From Deinococcus frigens DSM 12807 (lineage in GTDB: Bacteria > Deinococcota > Deinococci > Deinococcales > Deinococcaceae): DNA of 64,000 bases. The position numbers and the translations under genes are program-made. Of the stretch, positions 56,669 to 64,000 are shown in pieces (position 1 is the first letter of the stretch; each line of letters starts with the position of its first letter). Where the stretch lies: assembly GCF_000701425.1 (NCBI RefSeq), contig NZ_JNIW01000004.1, positions 1 through 64,000 on the forward strand, written 5' to 3'. Under the pieces are notes generated by a model. That model had not been told where the DNA came from. It saw only the letters and a list, made by a program, of their open reading frames with translations, and ran no database searches.

Positions 56669-58747
56669 ATGACGCTCACCCTTCCTCCACCTCCCGCACC
56701 TGCCAGTCCCACCACCCTCTCTCCATTCAGTCGCGCCGAAGCCTCCAGAGTGCTGAGCGCAGCCAAGCTGGGTGAGGTGCATGTGGTGGTGGCCGCGCCT
56801 GGTCAGGGCAAGAGCATGTTCATGCGTGAAGAGATCGCTGACCGGATCAAAGCGGGCACGCTTTCGAGGGTCTTGTGGGCCGTGCACGCCATCAAGAAAG
56901 CGGACTCGCTGGGCCGGGAGGCTGAAGACGCCTTCAAAGCCCTGGGGGTGGACTGCGAGATCATCCGGCCCCACAAGCACTTCTCGTCCAACACCAAAGC
57001 GTTCCAGCGTCAGTTCGACTGGCCGCGAACTCCCGCCGTCCGCATCATCAGCCACGCCCGGCTACCCATGATCTTCGGGGGAGGCGGTGGACTGTCCACG
57101 CGGCTGGCTGGTGCGGACCTGCTGGTGATCGACGAGGACCCCAGCAGCGGTGTGCTGCTGGCCTCGCCCACTGACCCATACGCGCCGAGGGCCTGGAACG
57201 AGGACGGCCAGGAACCGGCAGACCTGCGCCTGAACACCCTGGCGGCCAGCGGGGACCCGGTTTGCGTGGCGCTGGCAGATGTCGCAGACCGGGCGGCGAT
57301 CAGCGCGATCAGCAGCGCGGCCAGCGGCACAGTGAGCGGCGCAGTCACCACCTTCGCCTCGCCCAACAACTACGCCAGCGCCCACGGTCTGACCGGCACG
57401 CTGCTGTGGCCGGAGCTGGCCCGGTTGCATCCCGTCAACACCTCCGGTCTGGAGGGCGCGCTGGTGGCCGTCCACGTCCGCCCCGAGGAGGCCGTCCTGA
57501 TCGCCGTGGCGCTGACCGAGGACGCCGCGCGCGCCGCTGCGGGTGGTCCTGAGCGCCTGCGCTTCGGCGTGCTGTGGCCTGGCAAGACGGATCTCACCGG
57601 ACCTGCCCTGCTGAGGTACAACCTGCGACGCCCGCTGAACTTCAACCTGCCCGTCGTCGTTCTTGATGGCTACGCCGACGAGGCGTACTACACCACCCTG
57701 TTCGCCGAGCAGTCCGTCACGTTCCACGGGTACGATCCCGGTCTCCTGCTCGATGTCGAGTGCTTTCAGGGCCTGGCACTCGATCCGATGCACGAGAGCA
57801 CCATCAAAGCGCTCGAGAACCGCACACAGATCGCCGAGGAACTGGCTAGGCAGGCGGCACCCACTGGACGGCCACAGCTCATGATCGCCAGCAAGAAGTT
57901 CTGGAAGGCGCGCAGCCTGCTGAGGTGGTGCGGTCTGGTCGAGGTGGCCTATCACCGCGTGGGCAAGCCCGAACCCAAACGCATGCACTGGCACGCTGGG
58001 CGCGGCCTGAACACCTACGCCGGGCGCGACGTGTACGCGCTGAACGCGGGACGGCTGAGCCGCATGCATCGGCACCACACCCTCTCGGCTGTCTTCCCGG
58101 ATCAGCCCCTTGAGCGTAAGCGGCTGCACGTCCACGCCGAGGGCAGCGAGCTGCTCCAGATGCTCAACCGAGGCCGCCAGCCCAGGTACGCACCGCCGCT
58201 CGTCCGCCCCCGGATCGTCGTGGGGCAGAGCCAGGAGGACGTCCGCGAGTTGCTGGGACCACTGATCAGTCGAGTAGCGCTGCGGGACTACGCGCCCAGT
58301 TTGCTGTTCACGCGTCGCAGCCACAACGCCCGCTGGCGCGACATGACGGCGGCGCTCGCCGGGGAGTTGCTGGACTCGGGCCACTTCCCGAACGGGCTGA
58401 CTGCCACGCTGCTCAAGGGGCTGCCCAAGAACGGCTCGTCCTCGGCGGGGAGTCTCAAGGCGTGGTCTGCACTGTTGAAGTTTACCAGGACTTGCCCCGT
58501 CGGCAGCCACCTTCACAGCGCCTACCACGACTCGGGAAGCTGGCAGTACGACGACGTCATGAACGGCGGTGCTTCCAGTGACGACGGGATGCTCGACGAC
58601 GCGATGGCCGCCGTGGGACTGACGAAGGTTGCGGGCAAGCCCAAGGTGTACCTGAAGCCCGGCGCGACGAAGGAGCAGGTCTCGCACGACTGCGCAGAGT
58701 TCGTGAAGGCGCACCAGACGAAGGGGGTTGCTGGTCAACTCCCGTAG
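56669..58747 (+). CDS. P-loop NTPase of unknown function (mobile-element type)
   Basis: 692 aa. Walker A AAPGQGKSMF about residue 44-53, Walker B LLVIDEDPSSGV about residue 152, and later VVVLDGYADEAYY and ASKKFWKARSLL. The layout (P-loop, DEDP box, central polar part) resembles SF2-like helicases or replication proteins on plasmids and integrative elements, but I cannot place it. The ATG at 56669 is taken because TACCGT ends 10 nt upstream; the frame is open far upstream, through the opposite strand of the methyltransferase stub, and that part is a shadow. No neighbour on the same strand suggests a partner. Confidence 0.7.
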   Translation: MTLTLPPPPAPASPTTLSPFSRAEASRVLSAAKLGEVHVVVAAPGQGKSMFMREEIADRIKAGTLSRVLWAVHAIKKADSLGREAEDAFKALGVDCEIIRPHKHFSSNTKAFQRQFDWPRTPAVRIISHARLPMIFGGGGGLSTRLAGADLLVIDEDPSSGVLLASPTDPYAPRAWNEDGQEPADLRLNTLAASGDPVCVALADVADRAAISAISSAASGTVSGAVTTFASPNNYASAHGLTGTLLWPELARLHPVNTSGLEGALVAVHVRPEEAVLIAVALTEDAARAAAGGPERLRFGVLWPGKTDLTGPALLRYNLRRPLNFNLPVVVLDGYADEAYYTTLFAEQSVTFHGYDPGLLLDVECFQGLALDPMHESTIKALENRTQIAEELARQAAPTGRPQLMIASKKFWKARSLLRWCGLVEVAYHRVGKPEPKRMHWHAGRGLNTYAGRDVYALNAGRLSRMHRHHTLSAVFPDQPLERKRLHVHAEGSELLQMLNRGRQPRYAPPLVRPRIVVGQSQEDVRELLGPLISRVALRDYAPSLLFTRRSHNARWRDMTAALAGELLDSGHFPNGLTATLLKGLPKNGSSSAGSLKAWSALLKFTRTCPVGSHLHSAYHDSGSWQYDDVMNGGASSDDGMLDDAMAAVGLTKVAGKPKVYLKPGATKEQVSHDCAEFVKAHQTKGVAGQLP

Positions 58748-58968
58748 TGAACCGGATGCCCAGCGAATGGATGAGACGCACGGCAGCACCCACCTTCCTG
58801 AGCAGCGCCACCCACATGGACACCCCCGAAGGCAAAGACGCTGGCCCAGCGCACGAGGGGCTGACAGGGATGGGACATCATCTGACGCGATCTGATCGGT
58901 GCGGCAGATCAGGGGAGAGTGCCCACCCCTCCATCAACGGGCGCGCGAGTAGGTTGCTGCCGGCCACA

Positions 58969-58998
58969 GGAGGGTTCGAGTCCCCCCGCCCACCACCA
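58969..58998 (+). other. tRNA T-arm/acceptor-like fragment, possible att site
   Basis: GGAGGGTTCGAGTCCCCCC followed by GCCCACCACCA reads like a T-arm, acceptor strand and encoded CCA. The stem has one A-C mismatch and the C run is one base longer than a standard T-arm allows. No matching D-arm, anticodon arm or 5' acceptor strand (GGTGGGC) is found upstream. Such pieces are left at the ends of elements that integrate into tRNA or tmRNA genes. Confidence 0.45.
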
Positions 58999-59007
58999 CA
59001 GCGAGGA

Positions 59008-59043
59008 GGCCAGAGGCGCGGTTGTCGCTCCTGGCCGCTTTTT
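59008..59043 (+). terminator. T-tailed hairpin after the tRNA-like fragment
   Basis: GGCCAG pairs with CTGGCC (extended by GCG/CGC past two mismatches), followed by five Ts. Its place right after a CCA-like end suggests it once ended an RNA gene. Confidence 0.6.
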
Positions 59044-59480
59044 CAGGGCGATCAAGGTCGTGACGTGGGGATGGAGTGCGTAACACAGGGCAGCGTTCTG
59101 GGGCAGAAAGGCAGGAAGATGCCAGGCCACCGCGATGTCACTGAAGTTCTTGCCGTGTTGCACCCGGACGCCCCAGGCATGTCCCAGGGCCGGTGGGAGT
59201 GGGAAGACGGAGAGCAGCAGCGCGCACAGAAGCAGCCAAGCAGTCCCGAACTCCTCGGAACTCACACGGGTCTGCCCTAGGTGCGGCCTGCGGCCTTGTC
59301 GAGTGAGTCGCCCAAGGAAGCCTCGGGCCATCATCCCCAACCTGCCGCTGCTGCGTGCGCGCCGCACGCGCGGCACCCAAGCCGAAGGCGCGGGAGGACA
59401 CAGCCACGCGCACACGCAACGGTCCGCTGCATCGGCTTGCGAAGGGGGTTGCTCGTCAACCCGGGGTGACCTGAGACTTG

Positions 59481-59644
59481 GATTCCGTTGGTAAAGTCAG
59501 TCGCAGTTCCTGAAAACTCGCAAAATGGAGCCCATGACGCCTAGAACACCTGAGTGGAGTCCCAGACCAGTCTGTTCGGCGGGTCATGCAGCCTTTCCAA
59601 AGCGAAGCCTCTCTCGCGGAACTGTCGATTTTACCAACGGAATC
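59481..59644. mobile_element. 164-bp MITE with 6-bp target duplication
   Basis: Perfect 15-bp terminal inverted repeats GATTCCGTTGGTAAA (59481-59495) and TTTACCAACGGAATC (59630-59644), with further similarity inside (CGCAGTTC / GAACTGTCG). Directly outside, GACTTG occurs on both sides (59475-59480 and 59645-59650), a 6-bp target-site duplication. There is no transposase frame inside, so it must be moved by an element elsewhere. Confidence 0.88.
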
Positions 59645-59808
59645 GACTTGGAACCAAAACCTGCGTTAAGGAATTCGGTTGAGGTCTTCATCCAGTGAGG
59701 CTGGGTCACGTCGTGGCCTGAACATCATCCCCAGGGAGTGGGTGCCTCTTGACATCTGCGCAGATGAGGAGAGTAATAGGAGCAAATCTCACAGAGAAAG
59801 GAGACCTT

Positions 59809-60255
59809 ATGGAGCCGAAGTTTCTCATTCCTGGTAATGGACACCCCCTCAACGTTCTTGGCGATCACATGACGGTGAGGCTCACTGGAGAGGAGACAGG
59901 GGGCCGCTTCACGCTGGTCGAGCAGACCAACGAGCCGGGTACGGGCATCCCCATGCATCTGCATGAGAATGAAGATGAACTCTTCCATATCATCGACGGA
60001 CAGATGAAATTCACAGTCGGAACCCAAACCACGACGGCCACGGCGGGGACCACCGTGTTCTTGCCCAGGAAGATCCCTCACAACTGGATGGTTGTCGGGG
60101 AGACGCCTGCGAGGACACTGCTTTCAGTCTTTCCGGCTGGAGCGGAAAAAATGTGGCAGGAACTCAGCGCCCTGCCCGCCGGGCCTCCAGACATGCAGCG
60201 GGTGGCTGAGATCTGCGCCCGACATGGTGTCAGGTTTCTCCCGCCCTCTGATTAA
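59809..60255 (+). CDS. Cupin-domain protein
   Basis: 148 aa single cupin. Motif 1 PMHLHENEDELFHIIDGQMKF carries the metal-binding His, His, Glu; motif 2 LPRKIPHNWMVVG gives the last His. Similar proteins include quercetin-dioxygenase-like and ligand-binding cupins; the substrate is unknown. AAAGGAG lies 5 nt before the ATG at 59809, so the 20 upstream codons are excluded. It is a cargo-type gene in the mobile region. Confidence 0.85.
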   Translation: MEPKFLIPGNGHPLNVLGDHMTVRLTGEETGGRFTLVEQTNEPGTGIPMHLHENEDELFHIIDGQMKFTVGTQTTTATAGTTVFLPRKIPHNWMVVGETPARTLLSVFPAGAEKMWQELSALPAGPPDMQRVAEICARHGVRFLPPSD

Positions 60256-60375
60256 GCTCTTACTTGGAGGGCTGAGCCAGCTTTTGCCGGATGATCAGGG
60301 TGGTGACAAGCTTGACAAAGCCCAGATGACAGGGGGCTGCTTGCACCGCGCCACGCCTGGACCGATACTGAGGCC

Positions 60376-60561
60376 ATGACCAAGACCGCGCCCCGTGATC
60401 TCAGCGCGACTGCCGTGCGGCGTCCGGTGGGCGAACCCAGCCGCGAGTTGCGCCTGGAGATGGTGGACCACGCCGTGTCCAGCCTGCGCATCGAGGGCTT
60501 CGAGATCACGCCTAAGCAGCTTCAAGACCTGCGGGAGCGCAGTGGGACATACCGGAACTGA
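60376..60561 (+). CDS. VbhA-like antitoxin (Fic inhibitor helix)
   Basis: 61 aa. HAVSSLRIEGFEITPKQL contains SLRIEG, the (S/T)xxxE(G/N) helix with which VbhA-type antitoxins block Fic AMP-transferases. A Fic toxin gene (HPFxxGNGR) is not found after it. GATACT lies 6 nt before the ATG. After the TGA the same frame stays open for 49 codons, so this may be the first half of a longer protein. Confidence 0.55.
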   Translation: MTKTAPRDLSATAVRRPVGEPSRELRLEMVDHAVSSLRIEGFEITPKQLQDLRERSGTYRN

Positions 60562-60711
60562 CGGCAAGCCCTCTGGAGCTACGGCCTGCCCGCGCCGCGC
60601 TACGCGGACCGCCCCAGGTACTTCGCGGGACTGAACCGCTACATGCACACGGGCAGTCTGGGCCTGCTGATGCAGGTGACAGTGGCCGCCCTACCGGACG
60701 AGCCGGAGTGA
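60562..60711 (+). other. Coding-like tail in frame after the antitoxin stop
   Basis: Same frame as the VbhA-like gene: RQALWSYGLPAPRYADRPRY, then FAGLNRYMHTGSLGLLMQVT and a final TGA at 60709-60711. The composition looks coding, but there is no start codon with a ribosome site and no family I know. Either a nonsense-split gene or a separate remnant. Confidence 0.35.
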
Positions 60712-60722
60712 GCGTCCAGCTC

Positions 60723-60911
60723 TCAGGTCCGCAGACGGGCCGCCAGCACCGCGCCCGGCTTGCGCCAGGGGGCCAGCTCGCCCAGATCGGTGGCCAGCCG
60801 TTGCAGTTGTAGCGCGAGCGCGTGCAGGCCGGGACGCTGCTCGTTCTCATTGCGCAGGAGCGGCGTAAGGGTGTTCAGCGCCCGCCTCACAGCCTCGGTG
60901 CTGGTCAGCAT
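60723..60911 (-). CDS. Small unknown protein (duplicated at 61562)
   Basis: 62 aa, helical, basic C-terminus: MLTSTEAVRRALNTLTPLLR then LHALALQLQRLATDLGELAPW and KPGAVLAARLRT. Begins 1 nt after the stop of the gene at 60913, so they form an operon. The last 30 residues recur almost unchanged in a second, shorter frame at 61562-61681. Confidence 0.6.
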   Translation of the reverse strand: MLTSTEAVRRALNTLTPLLRNENEQRPGLHALALQLQRLATDLGELAPWRKPGAVLAARLRT

Positions 60912-60912
60912 G

Positions 60913-61473
60913 TCAGCCCGCCTGTCCGGGCAGGACGGTGAAGTAGCGGAGAAAACGGGGCAGGGGGACCATGACCAGCCGGTCCGCGTGGTAGTCGCCC
61001 AAGGCGTATGCCGAGAGGCGCACCAGCACATGCGTCGCCGTCGCCGTGACCAGGTAGGCCGCGCAGCCGGTCACGACGGGGTGATGCTCGGCGCGCGCCG
61101 CCTCGGCCTGGACGGTGGTATAGCCGCCGCGCGGATGCGGGAAGATGCACATCAGGGGGCGGGTCCGCAACTCGAGGCCAGCGGGCGGGGGCGTCCCGGC
61201 CCGGCTCAGCGCTGGCAGCCCTTGAGAGGGGCCAGCAGCCCACGGCGAGTGCCCACCCTCGGGGACAGGGCAGACAATGGCCTGCACGTCCCGCACCGAC
61301 AGGCCCAGCACCGCCGCGAGTCTGTCGGCGGGCCACTTGTCAAAGATGCGCGCGTTCCCGAGTTCGGTGTCGTTCCATCTGATGCCCTGGAGCTTCCACA
61401 CGGCGGGGCCGTGCTTGACCGGATCGAAGGGGGCCATCACCTTGTCGGGGGTCAAGTTGGTGTCGGTGGTCAT
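60913..61473 (-). CDS. Unknown protein, accessory region
   Basis: 186 aa. VWKLQGIRWNDTELGNARIF and WPADRLAAVLGLSVRDVQAI (a short helix-turn-helix-like stretch) lie in the first half; the second half (RPLMCIFPHPRGGYTTV, RLVMVPLPRFLRYFTVL) is hydrophobic. No family recognised. TAGGAT (61480-61485, minus strand) lies 6 nt before the ATG: leaderless start. First gene of a pair with the 62-aa gene. Confidence 0.6.
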   Translation of the reverse strand: MTTDTNLTPDKVMAPFDPVKHGPAVWKLQGIRWNDTELGNARIFDKWPADRLAAVLGLSVRDVQAIVCPVPEGGHSPWAAGPSQGLPALSRAGTPPPAGLELRTRPLMCIFPHPRGGYTTVQAEAARAEHHPVVTGCAAYLVTATATHVLVRLSAYALGDYHADRLVMVPLPRFLRYFTVLPGQAG

Positions 61474-61561
61474 GCGCTCATCCTATCGAGGCCACAGGAC
61501 GGCCACCACGGGCTAGCGCGGCGGATTCATGGGGGAGTGTGACACGCTCAGCTCAGCCGGA

Positions 61562-61681
61562 TCAGGCGGGCCGCAGCCGCGCCGCCAGCACCGCACCCGG
61601 CTTGCGCCACGGAGCCAGCTCGCCCAGATCAGTGGCCAGTCGCTGGAGTTGCAGCGCGAGCGTGGCCCATGCCTGGAACAT
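61562..61681 (-). pseudogene. Truncated copy of the 62-aa gene
   Basis: Frame MFQAWATLALQLQRLATDLG continues ELAPWRKPGAVLAARLRPA to a TGA. Residues 9-37 repeat the C-terminus of the gene at 60723-60911; the DNA repeat covers about 90 bp (60726-60815 and 61567-61655). The first part of the gene is replaced by unrelated sequence. Confidence 0.55.
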
Positions 61682-61714
61682 GAGCTGTCATCACCACCAA
61701 AGGTGGGCACGCAG

Positions 61715-62038
61715 TCAGTGAACGAGCAATTCTTCGCCGATAACACCCGAGAAGTCGACTTTGGCATCACGCAACTCCTCCAACTCTCCGATCAGCGCCT
61801 CAACCTCGCTTCCGAGTGAATCCAGTGCATCATGCTCGTCTTCAAGGTGTTCGGGAACATTGTCCAGGTTCGACATCTGGTCGCTTAGTTTTGTGACATG
61901 GGCCTGCACCTGTTCGTGAATGGCTTTGACCTCCGCAATGTTTGCGTCGGTCGTCGTCTGGAACACGCTGGCCGCCTGCTCCTGGCGGGTCTGGATGGCT
62001 CGAAGGGCCTGCTGAGCTTGCTGCTGGGTGTTCTTCAT
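61715..62038 (-). CDS. Coiled-coil protein of unknown function
   Basis: 107 aa, almost wholly helical with heptad spacing (QQAQQALRAIQTRQEQAASVF, IHEQVQAHVTKLSDQM, LGSEVEALIGELEEL), acidic C-terminal half. Resembles small structural or partition-associated helpers on plasmids and phages, without specific match. AAGGAG is 6 nt before the ATG at 62038. Confidence 0.65.
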   Translation of the reverse strand: MKNTQQQAQQALRAIQTRQEQAASVFQTTTDANIAEVKAIHEQVQAHVTKLSDQMSNLDNVPEHLEDEHDALDSLGSEVEALIGELEELRDAKVDFSGVIGEELLVH

Positions 62039-62450
62039 GGTGTGCTCCTTGATGTGGCCGCTGGGGCCTGAAAGATGTAGGACGCCAGCCCGCGACGATG
62101 TGTCTGGCGGCCTTCAGAACATGGTCGGGCTGGAAGTCAATCAGATTTCTGACGCCACGCTCGTTAAAGTGCTGCAATGGAGTGATCCAGCGTCCGGTGT
62201 GGGCGCCGAACACCCGGACGGATGGACCGCTGTAGGGTACACCGCGAAGTTCGCCGGACCGTTCGAGAATCCAAGAATCCCCGACCTCAAGAACTCCCGC
62301 ACCTACCGAGTAGCTGCCTGGCCGGGCTGGAGTGTCCAACCTGGAAACGGCAATGAGCGGGAGTGCGGGTTGAAGTTGAGAGTAGATCAGCTAGAAATCA
62401 GGCGGGATGCCTCGGCGGTACAGGATGCACACCCGTACTGCCGAAGCAGC
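62039..62450. other. Gap with a doubtful minus-strand frame
   Basis: 412 nt. A minus-strand frame (from about 62339) has a coding-like start, DSWILERSGELRGVPY and PLQHFNERGVRNLIDFQPD, but it runs into the coiled-coil gene in another frame and lacks a ribosome site. It may be the head of a broken gene. Confidence 0.3.
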
Positions 62451-62933
62451 TCAGAAGCCGTACCGGAAACTGATGACCGCCTGCCGCCGCGCCTCTACCG
62501 CCGTGAAGCCAACGTAACTGGGCGCGTCCCGAACGGGCACCAGCAGGACATGGGCCAGACCGGTTCTTTGATCGAGGCAAACAAGCGCGAAGTCCTGCGC
62601 GTCAACGTGTGGGCTTCGGTTCAGGAGAAAACCGTACCGTCCGGTGCGGGCGTGGGGTGTGCGCAGCAGAACCCGCTGACGCTGGCCTAACAAAGCCCCG
62701 AATGCAGGCGCACTGATCCGGTTGGGCAGTTGCGCTGCCGGGCAGCCCAGCAGCCGCGCGATCTTACGGCGAAGGCGAAGCGCCCAGCTCCGGGCGAGCT
62801 TGCTCCGCAAAGCGCAGAGGGCAGGGTGGGATTCAAATGCCGCCAAGCCACGTCTGAACCTGGCAGCGTAGTCGGGCAGCACGCGTAGAGGGCGGGAGGT
62901 ACGGGTACGGACATTCGTTTGGGTCATCAACAT
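62451..62933 (-). CDS. Unknown protein, accessory region
   Basis: 160 aa, arginine-rich first half (KLARSWALRLRRKIARLLG), then a beta-rich part (RVLLRTPHARTGRYGFLLNR, FALVCLDQRTGLAHVLLVPV). No family recognised. The ATG at 62933 has AGGAG 8 nt upstream; the longer frame upstream is not used. Confidence 0.6.
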   Translation of the reverse strand: MLMTQTNVRTRTSRPLRVLPDYAARFRRGLAAFESHPALCALRSKLARSWALRLRRKIARLLGCPAAQLPNRISAPAFGALLGQRQRVLLRTPHARTGRYGFLLNRSPHVDAQDFALVCLDQRTGLAHVLLVPVRDAPSYVGFTAVEARRQAVISFRYGF

Positions 62934-63115
62934 GGTGGCTGCTCCTGGACACAACAAGAAGGCCCTTGCCCTGGGATGCGGGATGGGCGGCGACACCCAC
63001 GGACCCGCGCCGGATCGACGGGATCACCGACAGCCTCCAGCTGATCGGTGTCCCGACGACCCAGACGGACACGGGGGGGTTGTAGGGGGGGATGTCTGTC
63101 TGTCTGCGTCGGAAG

Positions 63116-64000
63116 CTAGATCAATTCGGAGATCGAACCTGGCTCGACCATCTGGAATTGGTTCTTGCGCCCGATCTTCTCCTTGCTCAGCAAGCCCATC
63201 TCAGCGCCACGGTTGGCCGCCCGCTCAAGGGTTTTCTCGTGCAAGCCGAATGCCGTGCGGAAGGATTCTTTGAGGTCATCGATGAACGCCGGGCCGGAGG
63301 CGAGCTGTGCTAACAGCCACTCCAGCGGCTTGTCCTGGGTGCCCTCATCTTCGTGATCGTCGCTTCGGCCCCGCAAGTTGGGGTGATCGCTGGCGTCCCA
63401 AACTAGGGGCGTGAAGTCGTACCGGGCCTTCTCCGCCGTCAGCTTCATCTCGCCAGAGCTGCGAGACAGACTGAGCTTGAGGAGCATGTCTGACAGGCCC
63501 TTGATGCGCTGTGAACCGTCGTAGACAACCCCACCCTTGTTGCTGTGGTGGAGGACAATGATGGCGACGCCGAGGCTGTGGGCCAGGTCAACCAGGGGCT
63601 TCAGGATTCGCTCGGCCACAGAGTTGCTGTTGACCGCGCCCTCGATGCCGGTCTGGTTGGCTAGCGAGGCGTAACTGTCGATGATGACCAGTCCGCAGCC
63701 GTCTTCCACCGCCGAGCGGATCAGAGCGGCAATTTCCTCCAGCGGAATGTCGTGATAGGGACTGATGTAGCCCTGGAGGCCGAGTTCCTGTCCATACCGA
63801 GCCAGTTGCGCCGCGCCCATCTCGTAGTCGAGATAGAGGACCCTGCTCTGGGTCGTGGGCCGATCATGAAAGATCTGGCCATTGGCCACAGCATTCGCGG
63901 CTTGCAGGATCAGCCGGGTCTTGCCCAGGCCCGACTCGCTGTAAAGAACAGTGAGCGCTCCGGTGGGAACCAGGCCGTCCACCAGGTAGTCCGCCGGTTC
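63116..64000 (-). CDS. RepA-like hexameric helicase/AAA ATPase (5' end outside)
   Basis: RecA-fold ATPase of the RepA/DnaB-like group, 295 codons including the stop, open to the right edge. Walker A LYSESGLGKTRLI, Walker B CGLVIIDSYASL, then IIVLHHSNKGG and KLTAEKARYDF, the order seen in RSF1010-RepA-type plasmid and phage helicases. A winged-helix-like tail follows (DDLKESFRTAFGLHEKTLERA). It fits a replicative or maintenance function of the integrated element. Confidence 0.82.
   Translation of the reverse strand, partial: EPADYLVDGLVPTGALTVLYSESGLGKTRLILQAANAVANGQIFHDRPTTQSRVLYLDYEMGAAQLARYGQELGLQGYISPYHDIPLEEIAALIRSAVEDGCGLVIIDSYASLANQTGIEGAVNSNSVAERILKPLVDLAHSLGVAIIVLHHSNKGGVVYDGSQRIKGLSDMLLKLSLSRSSGEMKLTAEKARYDFTPLVWDASDHPNLRGRSDDHEDEGTQDKPLEWLLAQLASGPAFIDDLKESFRTAFGLHEKTLERAANRGAEMGLLSKEKIGRKNQFQMVEPGSISELI

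Larger units (their letters stand above)
58748..59808. other. 1.06-kb gene-free stretch with mobile-element scars
   Basis: No convincing gene. It holds a tRNA 3'-end-like piece (58969-58998), a terminator (59008-59043), a 164-bp MITE (59481-59644) and the cupin promoter region at the right end. Frames such as 58909-59415 on the minus strand cross the tRNA-like piece and are not credible. Confidence 0.6.

Noticed and set aside
57062..58789. 575-aa minus-strand frame
   Set aside because: Opposite strand of the P-loop protein; composition typical of a shadow and no start signal. The plus frame carries Walker motifs.
58909..59415. 168-aa minus-strand frame in the gene-free stretch
   Set aside because: It reads through the tRNA-like fragment and the terminator and has no ribosome site or -10 box.
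61842..62339. 165-aa minus-strand frame
   Set aside because: Overlaps the coiled-coil gene in another frame; only its first part looks coding, so I mention it under the gap instead.

Overview
The window looks like a Deinococcus chromosome, or a large replicon from a close relative. The GC content is high. The respiratory oxidase has fused subunits I and III, plus a subunit II carrying its own cytochrome c domain, which is the caa3 layout of Deinococcus-Thermus. A futalosine-pathway menaquinone gene (mqnB) is present. At about twenty genes a TANNNT -10 box sits only 5-9 nt before the start codon, the leaderless arrangement described in Deinococcus. Species assignment is inference; no rRNA or marker search was possible.

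Layout. 1-184 is the tail of a transposase. 326-6982 holds cytochrome oxidase and heme A genes (coxB, coxAC, ctaB, ctaA, DUF420). 7-17 kb is ordinary housekeeping: MFS exporter, two hotdog thioesterases (one frameshifted), hemC, VOC protein, lgt, tatA-tatC, SDR, mqnB, two small unknown genes. 17-26.6 kb holds tdh, a methyltransferase, trpS with a tryptophan-codon attenuator, pcp, an ABM monooxygenase, mutM, pdxH, secA and a MOSC protein. 26.6-28.2 kb is decayed DNA: a MITE-like repeat and a broken M28 peptidase. 28.2-43.4 kb continues with a membrane protein, lepA, a TPR-GGDEF cyclase, fructosamine kinase, methylmalonyl-CoA epimerase, VanZ-like protein, moxR with a DUF58-transglutaminase fusion, a truncated tRNA gene and an ABC exporter.

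43.4-54.4 kb is a defence island read on the minus strand. A four-gene operon with overlapping starts and stops runs hsdM, hsdS, a DUF262-DUF1524 (GmrSD-like) protein with a long extra C-terminus, then hsdR. After 401 nt comes darT-darG, a DNA ADP-ribosylation toxin-antitoxin pair.

54.5-64 kb is an accessory or mobile region: a serine recombinase without its catalytic end, the C-terminal stub of a type IIG-like methyltransferase, direct repeats, an unrecognised P-loop protein, a tRNA 3'-end-like fragment followed by a terminator, a 164-bp MITE with a 6-bp target duplication, a cupin, a VbhA-like antitoxin, several unknown small genes with a partial duplication, and a RepA-like ATPase running off the right edge.

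The most notable signals are the trpS leader (a leaderless 15-codon peptide with two Trp codons, an antiterminator option and a T-tailed terminator), the DUF262-DUF1524 gene embedded in the type I restriction operon, and two families of small terminal-inverted-repeat elements, one of which supplies stop codons to flanking reading frames.
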